Source: Dysgonamonadaceae bacterium (GTDB taxonomy: Bacteria > Bacteroidota > Bacteroidia > Bacteroidales > Azobacteroidaceae). Taken from it: a stretch of 38,401 bases of DNA. Below are positions 1 to 10,522 of the stretch, one piece after another. The notes under the pieces are model-generated. The model made no database searches. It saw nothing but the letters and a program-made list of their open reading frames with translations, and was not told the DNA's origin. Each line of letters starts with the position of its first letter. Positions within the stretch are counted from its first letter, which is position 1. The position numbers and the translations under genes are program-made. The stretch covers positions 1 through 38,401 of the forward strand of contig JAIRYM010000089.1 in the NCBI GenBank assembly GCA_031267615.1. The letters are read 5' to 3'.

Positions 1-115
1 CCAAAACAATTCTTTGTATCAAACCTCCAAGATAGAAAGCAGTAACATTGAAAAAATAATCACACGCCTTATACGCGATACGGCATATTACCCTAATGTT
101 GCCGCCCGCTTCTGA
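1..115 (+). CDS. C-terminal tail of an unidentified protein (partial)
   Basis: An open frame enters from the left edge (first full codon at 2) and reads 37 residues to a TGA at 113-115. The tail is polar with a helical look (IEKIITRLIRDTAYYPNVAARF) and has no motif I recognise. A 19-nt perfect palindrome lies 10 nt after the stop, which fits the end of a transcription unit. The fragment is too short to exclude a chance open frame. It could also belong to the same decayed locus as the regulator fragment just downstream. Confidence 0.3.
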   Translation, partial: QNNSLYQTSKIESSNIEKIITRLIRDTAYYPNVAARF

Positions 116-125
116 AAAAAGCAAC

Positions 126-144
126 TAAATGTTTTAAACATTTA
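126..144. terminator. AT-rich perfect palindrome after the left-edge gene
   Basis: TAAATGTTT, one T, then AAACATTTA form a perfect 9-bp dyad. It sits between the stop at 115 and the start of the decayed regulator fragment. The stem is AT-rich and no long T tract follows, so it may be a weak terminator or a protein-binding site. Confidence 0.35.
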
Positions 145-146
145 AC

Positions 147-397
147 TTGGTAAATTTGAACGCTATGCGCACTAAGATATGCGGGTTGCATACCCATTCA
201 AATTCGCGATTATCCCGTCCGAATAAAAATTTGGAACGAAGGAAAATTGCCAGAAGATTTGGACGGAGAAAAATCTGTTTAACGAATATTCTTCTCGCTC
301 ATATAACCCGGATATTGCCAATGCATTTTTCCGCAGTGGTTATGTTGAGGCGTGGGGTCGCGGCGTTGATAAAATGAGTGAAATGTGTATTGCTGCG
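147..397 (+). pseudogene. Decayed COG2865-type regulator (RecG-like, HATPase_c_4 region)
   Basis: No single frame is intact, but pieces in different frames join into a recognisable family segment. A first piece (LNAM..) is followed by IPIQIRDYPVRIKIWNEG and KLPEDLDGEK, and then after a frame change by NPDIANAFFRSGYVEAWGRG and VDKMSEMCIAA. This order is typical of the C-terminal part of AlbA_2/HATPase_c_4 'predicted transcriptional regulators' (COG2865). At least two small indels break the frame, and the N-terminal DNA-binding part is absent here. The similarity stops at 397, three bases before the end of the convergent dipeptidase gene, as if the rest had been deleted. It is most likely non-functional debris. 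The family assignment rests on remembered motifs, not on an alignment. Confidence 0.6.
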
Positions 398-399
398 TT

Positions 400-2148
400 T
401 CAACGATCTTCATTATCCGCGTTGTTTGCTTTCATCACTCTCATCAGATTTCCACCCCATATTTTGGCAATATCGCAGTCTGAATAGCCGCGACGCATTA
501 GTTCAAGAGTGATTTGAGGCATTTCGTTTGCTGCATTGCATCCGGTGATACCGCCTCCGCCGTCGAAATCGGATCCGATGCCAACATGGTCGACGCCTGC
601 CGTCTTCACGACATGGTCGATATGGTTGCAGGCGTCCTCGACAGTAGCCTTGCGCCCTTTCACGAGAAAGCCGTCATACAGGCAAATCTGAATCACGCCG
701 TCCTTTTCCGCGATCGCTTTCATCAGTTTGTCGGATATATTGCGAGGATGGTCGCATAGCGCTTTGGCAGACGAATGGGAGGCAATAACAGGTTTCGTGC
801 TGATTTTCAGCACGTCGAAAGAAGTTTTTTCTGAAGTATGTGAAATATCAACTATAATGCCTGTGCGGTTCATTTCCCTGACAACCTGTTTGCCAAATTC
901 GCTCAAGCCGTTGTGTTCGGCATTGCCTCTGTTGGAATCGCAAATGTCGTTGTCGCCATTGTGTGAAAGAGTGATGTATCGGACGCCCATCTTTGCAAAT
1001 CGTTCCACGTTTTTGATATCCTTGCCGAGCGCATATCCGTTTTCGATACCGATAAAAATTGTTTTTTTACCTTCTTTCTTGTTTTTTCTCAAATCGTCTG
1101 CTGAATAAGCCAACGCTGTGGTTTTACTGTTCTTCTCAACCTGCTTTTTAATCTTTTCTATAATCTCGACCGCCTTCCTGGTCGCATCTTTCAGAGCCGT
1201 TGCAGTGCGTGCACCCTGATGCAGGTATGCAACCATAAACACAGCGTCGAGCATTCCTTCTTTCATTCGCGGAATATCAACTTTTACGCTGTAAAGTATT
1301 GAATCTTTACCTTTTTTACCAGCGTCTTCCGGCATGACTTTTACAGTATTCTTTTTGCCTATATCGGTTTTGTATTTAAAAAATATAGGCGTATCGGTAT
1401 GACTGTCGATCGAATATATCTTTCTGTGCAGTTCTTTGGCTCGGCTATAAAACTCTGCCTCGTAAGTAAGGTTAGTAAAGATATTGGTCATCACCTCATT
1501 GTCGGCGACAGCCATATTTTCCGGATGCCATTGTATGCCGATAATTGCCTTGCCTTCAATAGATTCTATTGCTTCCACTACACCATCGGGCGCAAATGCT
1601 ACTGCTTCAAAATCAGGCGCAATGTTTTTTATTGCTTGATGATGGAAAGAGTTGACAGATATTGACGATTGACGATTGACGATTGAAAATAACTTTGAAT
1701 TTTTCTTGATTTTTACTGTATGCGTAGGGATTAATCTTGCTTCGCTTTGATTATGAACTGTTTTTGAATAAGGAACTTGAGAGGGAATATCCTGAATGAG
1801 TGTTCCTCCAAAAGCAATGTTGATAACCTGATGCCCACGACAGATGCCAAGAATGGGCATCTGTCTATCGGCAGCGAGATGAGTAAGCTCTATGTCATAT
1901 TCGTCTCGGTCGCGATTGTAGTCAATTACGGTGGGATGCAGTTCTTCTCCGAAAATAGGCGAATAAACATCACCACCGCCGGTGAGCAATAAGCCGTCTA
2001 TTTGCTCAACTACGTCTTCGAGAATATTTTTATTTGTAGTGAGCGGTACAAGAACAGGCGTCCCGCCCGCTTTAATGACCGAATTGTAATATGCCTCCGA
2101 GAGAGTTGATTTTCCTTCCGTATAATTTACTGATATGCCGATTAGCAT
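400..2148 (-). CDS. Fused C26 gamma-glutamyl hydrolase-like and M19 dipeptidase protein
   Basis: Two hydrolase modules lie in one chain of about 582 residues. Residues 1 to about 235 are a class I glutamine amidotransferase-like C26 (PuuD-type) domain: start LIGISVNYT, nucleophile Cys in GICRGHQ, NSFHHQA, and the catalytic His-Glu in GIQWHPE. The rest is a renal-dipeptidase-like M19 metallopeptidase: zinc ligands in DSHTD, the bridging Glu in FIGIENG, His in DISHTS and ASHSSAK, and Asp in GIGSDFDGG. The likely job is hydrolysis of gamma-glutamyl compounds and dipeptides. No signal peptide is seen, so it is probably cytoplasmic. I place the start at 2148 (ATG before LIGISVNYT), one base after the gyrB stop. 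An earlier ATG at 2178 would add a repetitive [10 protein letters not shown] that overlaps gyrB. A 7-bp tandem repeat lies inside the C26 part. It is probably co-transcribed with gyrB. Confidence 0.88.
   Translation of the reverse strand: MLIGISVNYTEGKSTLSEAYYNSVIKAGGTPVLVPLTTNKNILEDVVEQIDGLLLTGGGDVYSPIFGEELHPTVIDYNRDRDEYDIELTHLAADRQMPILGICRGHQVINIAFGGTLIQDIPSQVPYSKTVHNQSEARLIPTHTVKIKKNSKLFSIVNRQSSISVNSFHHQAIKNIAPDFEAVAFAPDGVVEAIESIEGKAIIGIQWHPENMAVADNEVMTNIFTNLTYEAEFYSRAKELHRKIYSIDSHTDTPIFFKYKTDIGKKNTVKVMPEDAGKKGKDSILYSVKVDIPRMKEGMLDAVFMVAYLHQGARTATALKDATRKAVEIIEKIKKQVEKNSKTTALAYSADDLRKNKKEGKKTIFIGIENGYALGKDIKNVERFAKMGVRYITLSHNGDNDICDSNRGNAEHNGLSEFGKQVVREMNRTGIIVDISHTSEKTSFDVLKISTKPVIASHSSAKALCDHPRNISDKLMKAIAEKDGVIQICLYDGFLVKGRKATVEDACNHIDHVVKTAGVDHVGIGSDFDGGGGITGCNAANEMPQITLELMRRGYSDCDIAKIWGGNLMRVMKANNADNEDR
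1661..1686. repeat. Heptanucleotide tandem repeat inside the C26/M19 gene
   Basis: The unit ATTGACG is repeated three times, followed by a partial ATTGA. It codes on the minus strand for the SIVNRQSSI stretch just before the conserved NSFHHQ motif. Gain or loss of one 7-bp unit would shift the frame; three units keep it. Confidence 0.85.
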
Positions 2149-2149
2149 A

Positions 2150-4183
<2,034 letters not shown>

Positions 4184-4201
4184 TTATTTTTTACACAAAA
4201 T

Positions 4202-4232
4202 TTTGTTTGTTTAAAAAGATTTTATAATTTTG
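4202..4232 (+). promoter_or_regulatory. Sigma-A-type promoter upstream of the susC leader
   Basis: TTTG (4202-4205), 19 bases, TAATTTTG (4225-4232). This is the Bacteroidota primary promoter pattern, pointing away from gyrB. The predicted start near 4239 would give a leader of about 260 nt before susC. Confidence 0.6.
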
Positions 4233-4332
4233 CGGATACAGAAAATGAAATCAGCAGATAATTGTTAATTTTTATTACTTATGTATATCATAATTAAAAG
4301 ATATTTCTGTAACACCCTGAAAAACAGCATGT

Positions 4333-4380
<48 letters not shown>

Positions 4381-4418
4381 TAGCATTATTTCCTCAGAGA
4401 GATAATTTTGTATATATC

Positions 4419-4453
4419 AACGGCTTCGGGGGCGATTTGCTCTTGAAGCCGTT
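4419..4453 (+). promoter_or_regulatory. Hairpin in the susC leader, possible attenuator
   Basis: AACGGCTTC (4419-4427) pairs perfectly with GAAGCCGTT (4445-4453) around a 17-base loop. A T-rich stretch follows (TCTGTTTGTATT). It sits 48 bases before the susC ATG and downstream of both candidate promoters. A role in attenuation or mRNA stability is inference. The remaining leader sequence shows nothing else I can name. Confidence 0.5.
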
Positions 4454-4500
4454 TCTGTTTGTATTATCATTATTTTTTATTCATTTTTAATATTGTATTT

Positions 4501-7500
4501 ATGAAAAGAAAATTCAAATTTTGTTTCATTGTATCCTGTTTTATGCTGACTGGAGCGGTTGCTTTCGCACAGAACAAGCAAATTACAGGTACTGTTACCG
4601 ATACAAAAGGAGAGGCTTTGATTGGAGCGAGCATTTCCATTCAAGGTTCTTCTGTCGGTACCGCTGCAGACGTAGACGGAAATTTTTCACTGATGGCAAA
4701 GCCAGGAGATGTTCTCTCCGTTGAGTATCTCGGATACCAAACGAAAACCGTTACGGTTGGCACGGCGTCTGAGTACCTGATTCAACTTCTTGACGAAGAA
4801 ACGGCATTGGGTGAAGTTGTAGTAGTAGGTTATGGAACGCTGGAAAAGAGACAGATAACCAATTCTATTACATCGCTTGCTGCTCGTGATTTGCCTTCCG
4901 GTATTGGCGGCTCTACCATAGTCAGTGCAATGCAGGGCAAGGTAGGCAACCTGATTATGACGGAAGCCTCAGGAGAACGAGATGGCGCTGCCAGCCCAAA
5001 TGCAGAATCGCCAACATTGCAGTTGCGTGGTATGGCGTCTTACAATGCGTCGAAAGCGCCTCTTGTAGTGATAGACGGTATGCCGGGCGGTGATATTCGC
5101 TCTGTTGTTCAGGAAGACATTCAGTCTATTGATATTTTGCGCGATGCCGGTGCAGGTGCGATTTACGGTACTCGTGCCACAGGTGGTGTGATTATTATCA
5201 CAACGAAAAAGGCACAGGAAGGCAAGTTACGCCTTTCATACACAGGCGAAGCGATTTACAAGCAGGTTTATGGTAAACCGAGAGTATTGAATGCTCAAGA
5301 ATTTCGTGATAATTTGGTGACGCTCACAGGAGCAACTGATTTTGACAAAGCCAACAACCCGAACTATGATCCGGAACATCCTTTTAGCACGGATTGGTGG
5401 GATCAGGGATTGGCAGACAATCCATGGTCTTATCGGCATGTTATGTCTTTTAACGGTGGCTCGCGAGAAGCTAAAATCTATGCAACATTTATGTATGAAG
5501 ATACAAAGAGTGTTATAATAGGTGATACCCGTAAAGACTTGAGCGGACGCATTAACGGCAATTTCAAATTTTTTGGTGACTGGCTCGACGTCAATACTCA
5601 TATTGCATACCGACAGGCAGACAGAAACAAGGCTAATGTCAATCCTGCTTCTTTGATGTGGAACAATCCGACAAGAGACCCTGACAACAAAATAATGTGG
5701 CCCAGGACAAATGGAAATGATGAATGGAACACTGAAGAATATAAGGAAATCATTGATTTCGGAACTGACAAGTGGTTTCGTCCCGATGTGGAGTTTATAT
5801 TAAATGTTTTGCCTGTAAATGGACTGACTGCACATTACTCTCTTGCTTACGACAATTCTCAATGGGTAGGACACAAATACGAGCCGTCAACGATGACAAA
5901 ACGTGAGAGTACAAACGCGTCAGGTCAAGGTACGGCATATCACGAATTTAGTACAACAGATATGACTAATTTCGATGGATACCTGTCGTATGTACGAAAA
6001 TTTGGTACGGATCATGACTTGAATGCTACTGCAGGGTACAGTTATTTTAGCAAAGAAAAGGAATTATTCAATCAGAAGAATTATGGATTTTCTGATGATG
6101 CTATCGCTTTATGGACTCAAGGCAATGGTACATGGCTGAAAAATCCTCCGGGTGGAGCCTATGCTGGCAGTGCAGAAATGGAGTCAAAAAGAGAAATAAC
6201 CGAACATTTAATTTCCTTTTTCGGACGAGCACACTATTCATACAAAGACAAATATTTGGCGTCTGCAACATTCAGAAGAGACGGTTCGTCAAAATTCGGA
6301 TATAAAAACCGGTATGGAAACTTTTATCAAATGTCTGCCGCATGGCGAATCTCTAACGAGAAATTTATGGCTAACATAAATGCAATCAATGACCTTAAAT
6401 TTCGTGTCGCTTATGGCGTAACAGGAAACGAAGGTTTCCCTTCTGACAAAACCATTACAAAACTGGCACCAAGCAGTTCTCTAACAATGTTGCCGGGTAC
6501 TATTCTAGGTACTAAAGATCCTGGATGGGTAACAAGTTTTGTTTATAACAACAATCCAAATCCGTTCTTGAAATGGGAAGAAAAACATGAGTTTAATATC
6601 GGCGTTGATTATGAACTCTTAAACCGTCGTCTTTTTGGTAAATTTGATTTGTATCAAAGAAAAGTTGAAGGATTGCTATATGAAGTCCCGGGTAACGCCA
6701 CAGATTCTCGTCCCGATTTAAACAAAATGGTAAATGTCGGGACACTGAACAACCAGGGATGGGAAATTGAAATCGGAGGAAAAATTGTTGATACAAAAGA
6801 CTGGCAATACACAACCAAACTTAATGTCAGCCACAATACTACAAAAGTCGGAACAATGTTTGATGGCGCCATAGGTTATGACGGCGGAAGCATCAGTAAT
6901 CGCGGTACTGTTCATAAGTTTCATGAAGATGTTACTGTGGGCAGTTTTTATATTTACAAGTATGCAGGCGTAAACCCTGAATTTTATCAGGACGCCGACG
7001 GAAACTATGTATCGAAAACGCCCGGCAAGGAACTTATTTTCCAGAAAGACGCCGATGGCAACAACACTGTGCCTTTCCCCGCAGGAACACCATTGATATA
7101 TGATGCCGCAGGCAATATCATAAATCCTGTCGCGAAAGCCGATTTAACTGACGCCAATAAATATTACATTGGTAATTATACTCCAAAGGCAATATTTGGC
7201 TGGTCACACGATTTGAGTTATAAAAATCTGTCTTTGGGAATGACTTTAACGAGTTGGGTCGACTTCGATATCTACAACAGTAATCAGCAAAGACACGGTT
7301 TTCTTTACAGTAGCAATAACGTGTTGATAGACGCTATTGGCAAGAATAAAGATATCACAACTTCAACGCCCGGTACCTATGTATCAAGTTATTTTCTCGA
7401 AGACGGCACGTTCCTTAAAATACAGAATATCACGCTTGCTTACAGACTTAATACACAAAAATATTTGAAATATATGTCGTCTGCAAGATTGTATCTGACA

Positions 7501-7638
7501 GTGAACAACGTCCATACGTTTACCAAATACAGCGGATTTGATCCGGAAGTGGACATATCGGGTTGGGAAAATGGTAGAGAACGCTCTTATTATCCTCTCG
7601 CCCGTAACTATGCATTCGGTATTCAATTAACTTTCTAA
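4501..7638 (+). CDS. SusC/RagA-family TonB-dependent outer-membrane transporter
   Basis: Outer-membrane beta-barrel that imports glycans or peptides together with its SusD lid, powered by TonB. The 1045 residues comprise a signal peptide ending at VAFAQ, a carboxypeptidase-regulatory-like domain (ITGTVTDTKGEALIGASI), a TonB-box-like GEVVVVGYGTLEKR, a plug domain (LVVIDGMPGG, SIDILRDAGAGAIYGTRATG, GVIIITTKK) and a long barrel. The last residues (YYPLARNYAFGIQLTF) are the usual SusC ending with a terminal Phe. I start at 4501 because the signal peptide begins there; the open frame upstream is leader sequence. susD follows 10 nt later. The substrate is unknown: no glycosidase gene lies inside this cassette. 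The leader suggests sigma-54 control. Confidence 0.95.
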   Translation: MKRKFKFCFIVSCFMLTGAVAFAQNKQITGTVTDTKGEALIGASISIQGSSVGTAADVDGNFSLMAKPGDVLSVEYLGYQTKTVTVGTASEYLIQLLDEETALGEVVVVGYGTLEKRQITNSITSLAARDLPSGIGGSTIVSAMQGKVGNLIMTEASGERDGAASPNAESPTLQLRGMASYNASKAPLVVIDGMPGGDIRSVVQEDIQSIDILRDAGAGAIYGTRATGGVIIITTKKAQEGKLRLSYTGEAIYKQVYGKPRVLNAQEFRDNLVTLTGATDFDKANNPNYDPEHPFSTDWWDQGLADNPWSYRHVMSFNGGSREAKIYATFMYEDTKSVIIGDTRKDLSGRINGNFKFFGDWLDVNTHIAYRQADRNKANVNPASLMWNNPTRDPDNKIMWPRTNGNDEWNTEEYKEIIDFGTDKWFRPDVEFILNVLPVNGLTAHYSLAYDNSQWVGHKYEPSTMTKRESTNASGQGTAYHEFSTTDMTNFDGYLSYVRKFGTDHDLNATAGYSYFSKEKELFNQKNYGFSDDAIALWTQGNGTWLKNPPGGAYAGSAEMESKREITEHLISFFGRAHYSYKDKYLASATFRRDGSSKFGYKNRYGNFYQMSAAWRISNEKFMANINAINDLKFRVAYGVTGNEGFPSDKTITKLAPSSSLTMLPGTILGTKDPGWVTSFVYNNNPNPFLKWEEKHEFNIGVDYELLNRRLFGKFDLYQRKVEGLLYEVPGNATDSRPDLNKMVNVGTLNNQGWEIEIGGKIVDTKDWQYTTKLNVSHNTTKVGTMFDGAIGYDGGSISNRGTVHKFHEDVTVGSFYIYKYAGVNPEFYQDADGNYVSKTPGKELIFQKDADGNNTVPFPAGTPLIYDAAGNIINPVAKADLTDANKYYIGNYTPKAIFGWSHDLSYKNLSLGMTLTSWVDFDIYNSNQQRHGFLYSSNNVLIDAIGKNKDITTSTPGTYVSSYFLEDGTFLKIQNITLAYRLNTQKYLKYMSSARLYLTVNNVHTFTKYSGFDPEVDISGWENGRERSYYPLARNYAFGIQLTF

Positions 7639-7648
7639 AATAAAAAGT

Positions 7649-9454
7649 ATGAAAAAAATATTAAATACAATCATGACAGTAATTGCGTGTTCTGTACTTT
7701 TTCAGAACTGCAGTCTGGAGCCGGAAGTTTCCTCGTTTTTAACACCTGAACAGTATTACGACTCCAGATATATTACAAAGGACAAAATTCTTGCCCGTTA
7801 TTCAGCGCCGATTAGATACTGGAGTGACCAGTATGGAACTGTTCCTTATGTTTCATATTCAACTCTTTCTGCGTGGACAACGGATGAAATGGTGATGCCA
7901 ACCAGAAGTGTTGCAACACAGGACTGGTATGACGGAGGTGTGTATATGTGTCAGTGGGACCACAGTTTTCCTGCAGAAAGAGAAGGTACAAGCTGGCATA
8001 ATTCATGGTTTTCTATGGAACGCGGTGTTTCAGAAGCATGGACTGTTCTGTCTGAATTTGAAAATGAGGTTGATTTTGAGGCTGCAGGTTTAACTGAAGC
8101 TGACAGAGCATCAATGATTGGGCAGATGCAGGTGCTGATAGCCAACAATTACCTGGAAGGATTAAATGCTTTTGGCGGTGTTCCGCTTTACAAAGAAAAG
8201 CCTGAAGTATTAGTTCCCCGTTCTACAGACAAGGAAACGTTTGACTATATAGAAGAACTGCTGCGCAAAGCGCTGCCAGGACTTCCTCAACGAAAGGAAA
8301 ATGAATCCAATACAGGAACTATTACTCAGGGAGTCGCTGCTTCTTTGCTTGCCCGTCTATATTTCAATGCCAAGCCATATATTAAGGAAGACAGAACAGA
8401 ACAGTGCATTGCAATTTGCGACAGTATTTTGCAGGGCAAATTTGGTTATTACGAACTTGCACCGGATTACCGAGATATTTTCGGATTTGATAACGAAAAG
8501 TGTAATGAACTGGTTTGGGCTGTTCCAAGCGAACATGGAAAAAGAGAATTTGAAGCAGGAGTTGCCAAATATGGCACTCACTACGGCACAAGCTCCTATC
8601 TTGATAATCTCAATTTCAGCTCGTGGAACGGTTATTGCATCACGCCTTCGCTGGATAAGGATGGGAAAAATTACCGTTATGAAACAGGAAAACTCGGTGG
8701 ACCGTTCAAACTTGGCTGCCCTTATGACAAGTTTGAAGACACAGATGTTCGCAAGCATAACTATGTTTACCATGGCGCAATACCAAATACAACCGACCCT
8801 AACCATGAATTAGTCGGCAACAAGAATTATTACGGTATGTTCCTTGCCGGAATACTGACTAATCCGATTACAGGCAAGTCATGTACGTCAGACGGTTCAC
8901 GCGATTATGCTCCCAGAGCAATAATTCCGATGGAAGACAAGATAGCACAGTTACATCCAACAAAATACAACTCTACACCAGGAGGTGGAAAGGAAGGAGC
9001 TTTGTATGCAGAAGAAAACTCGGGAGTGCGTCTGATGAAGTATCAACCCGTTCCAAATCTCGCGGATAACGCTAAACGCTTCAATCCCGACGTGCCGGTG
9101 ATTCGTCTGACGGAAATTCAATATACGCTTGCAGAATGTTATTTCAACAAAGGCAACAAAACTGAAGCCGCAAGATTGATTAACGACATCCGCAAACGTT
9201 ACTTCACAGGAAGCTCAGACCCGAATCCTGTTCCTGACGAATTTGACAAATATCGCCTTGCAGATGAATGGCTGATTGAGTTTATAGGTGAAGGACGCCG
9301 CCGGACTGACCTCGTCCGCTGGGATATGTACACAACAGAATCATGGTGGGACCATCAGGCTGACAACGACCCGGACCGCAACCGTATGCCGATACCCAAA
9401 AAGGCACTGCAGGCAAACCCGCTGATTAAACAGAATCCAGGGTATGGGTATTAA
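7649..9454 (+). CDS. SusD/RagB-family surface lipoprotein
   Basis: Surface-exposed substrate-binding lid of the SusC transporter. The 601 residues begin with a lipoprotein signal (lipid Cys in LFQNCS, about residue 21). SusD N- and C-terminal features follow: TPEQYYDS, repeated helical segments of the TPR-like core (TQGVAASLLARLYFNAK), LTEIQYTLAECYFNKGN, and the family C-terminal motif IEFIGEGRRRTDLVRWDMY. The length is in the usual range, somewhat long. It lies 10 nt after susC and about 30 nt before a SUMF1-domain lipoprotein, so the three genes form one transcript. The ligand cannot be read from the sequence. Confidence 0.94.
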   Translation: MKKILNTIMTVIACSVLFQNCSLEPEVSSFLTPEQYYDSRYITKDKILARYSAPIRYWSDQYGTVPYVSYSTLSAWTTDEMVMPTRSVATQDWYDGGVYMCQWDHSFPAEREGTSWHNSWFSMERGVSEAWTVLSEFENEVDFEAAGLTEADRASMIGQMQVLIANNYLEGLNAFGGVPLYKEKPEVLVPRSTDKETFDYIEELLRKALPGLPQRKENESNTGTITQGVAASLLARLYFNAKPYIKEDRTEQCIAICDSILQGKFGYYELAPDYRDIFGFDNEKCNELVWAVPSEHGKREFEAGVAKYGTHYGTSSYLDNLNFSSWNGYCITPSLDKDGKNYRYETGKLGGPFKLGCPYDKFEDTDVRKHNYVYHGAIPNTTDPNHELVGNKNYYGMFLAGILTNPITGKSCTSDGSRDYAPRAIIPMEDKIAQLHPTKYNSTPGGGKEGALYAEENSGVRLMKYQPVPNLADNAKRFNPDVPVIRLTEIQYTLAECYFNKGNKTEAARLINDIRKRYFTGSSDPNPVPDEFDKYRLADEWLIEFIGEGRRRTDLVRWDMYTTESWWDHQADNDPDRNRMPIPKKALQANPLIKQNPGYGY

Positions 9455-9484
9455 CTTATTTTCTAACATTAAAACTTGATGATT

Positions 9485-10405
9485 ATGTATAAAGTACTGA
9501 AACAAATTGAAGCAATGAAACTATTGATCATTGCTGTGCTGGTTCTGTCATGCAGTTCTGTTATGTTTACCGCCTGCAATGACGACGACGAAGAAGGCGG
9601 GGGCGGAGATACAGTAAATCCCGCACCTGACCACTTTTTCACACAGATCGTTGATGAAACAGTATCATTCGATATGATAAAGGTAGACAGCGGAGTATTT
9701 ACGCTCGGCGGAGCAACAAACAGTTATTCTGCCATGCCGAATGCCTATCTCGACACTGTCGGTGAATTCTATATCGGCGCAACGGAAGTAACACAAGCCC
9801 TCTGGTATGCAGTAAAAGGATCATATCCTGCAGAAGAAGAGATGCTGTATGCCTGTGGCTATGGCAGTCATTACCCTGTTTACTACGTTTCGCATATAGA
9901 CCTGGTTGGACGCGCAGCAGGCGGACAGAAAGTCTATTCATACAACGGAGTAGATTATTACCATAACGGATTCTGCGCCCAGCTGTCGGCATACATTAAC
10001 GGAGGCACAGTCGGCGAACTGCACTACCGCCTGCCAACCGAAGCCGAATGGGAGTTTGCAGCCAGAGGAGGCAATAAAGCCCGAAACTGCGACTACAGCG
10101 GAAGCAATGACCTCAGCCTTGTCGGATGGTGGCAAACCAACAACGAAGGCGTTTCCGCCCGACCTGTCGGAACCAGGCAGGCTAACGAACTCGGAATATT
10201 CGATCTGTCAGGCAATGTGTTTGAATGGGTAGCCGACGGATTCTTCCCCTACGGCTTGGGAATAGGACAGACGACGACAGAAAAAGCATACCGGGGCGGA
10301 AGCTGGAACGGTGACGCTGAAGACTGCCGCATAACAAAGCGCTATTCAGCAGCGCAAAACTGGAAATACTACAGGCTGGGTTTCCGTCTTGCGATTACGC
10401 TGTGA
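9485..10405 (+). CDS. SUMF1/FGE-fold lipoprotein of the SusCD cassette
   Basis: About 306 residues. A lipoprotein signal (lipid Cys in MFTACNDDD, followed by an acidic and Gly-rich linker) precedes a sulfatase-modifying-factor (SUMF1, C-type-lectin-like) domain: FDMIKVDSGVFTLGG, EVTQALWYAV, RLPTEAEWEFAARGG, FDLSGNVFEWVADG, YRGGSWNGDAEDC and the terminal YYRLGFRLA. The paired C-terminal cysteines that make formylglycine-generating enzymes active are not present, so it is more likely a binding protein than a sulfatase activator. Its place after susD is where surface glycan-binding proteins usually sit. Start choice is uncertain: ATGs at 9479, 9485 and 9518 are possible, and I prefer 9485. A terminator follows. 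Confidence 0.85.
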   Translation: MYKVLKQIEAMKLLIIAVLVLSCSSVMFTACNDDDEEGGGGDTVNPAPDHFFTQIVDETVSFDMIKVDSGVFTLGGATNSYSAMPNAYLDTVGEFYIGATEVTQALWYAVKGSYPAEEEMLYACGYGSHYPVYYVSHIDLVGRAAGGQKVYSYNGVDYYHNGFCAQLSAYINGGTVGELHYRLPTEAEWEFAARGGNKARNCDYSGSNDLSLVGWWQTNNEGVSARPVGTRQANELGIFDLSGNVFEWVADGFFPYGLGIGQTTTEKAYRGGSWNGDAEDCRITKRYSAAQNWKYYRLGFRLAITL

Positions 10406-10429
10406 AGAACTGACGTTTTATAAAGACAG

Positions 10430-10467
10430 ACAGGCTGGTCACTACGTTGGCCAGCCTGTTCTGTTTT
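10430..10467 (+). terminator. Terminator of the susCD-SUMF1 operon
   Basis: ACAGGCTGGTC (10430-10440), loop of 8 bases, GGCCAGCCTGT (10449-10459): an 11-bp GC-rich stem with one G-T pair, followed by TCTGTTTT. It lies 24 bases after the SUMF1 stop and just before the xerD promoter. Confidence 0.8.
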
Positions 10468-10495
10468 CACAGCTGCCATAATTTTCTTACCTTTG
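10465..10495 (+). promoter_or_regulatory. Sigma-A-type promoter of xerD
   Basis: TTTC (10465-10468, one mismatch to TTTG), 19 bases, TACCTTTG (10488-10495), which places the transcription start a few bases before the first ATG at 10523. This argues against the in-frame TTG at 10493 as the start codon. Confidence 0.65.
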
Positions 10496-10522
10496 AACCG
10501 GACAACATTCGAATTAACAACA

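Noticed and set aside
147..377. A 76-residue plus-strand ORF at the left edge
   Set aside because: Most of it reads the wrong frame of a decayed COG2865 gene whose recognisable peptides lie in other frames.
4459..4500. Longer N-terminus for susC
   Set aside because: It would put leader sequence before a clear signal peptide starting at 4501.
9485..10405. Active formylglycine-generating enzyme
   Set aside because: The catalytic cysteine pair is not visible and no sulfatase gene is nearby; the fold alone does not show activity.
10493..10522. TTG start for xerD
   Set aside because: The TTG is part of the TACCTTTG promoter box; the ATG at 10523 gives the standard 298 residues.
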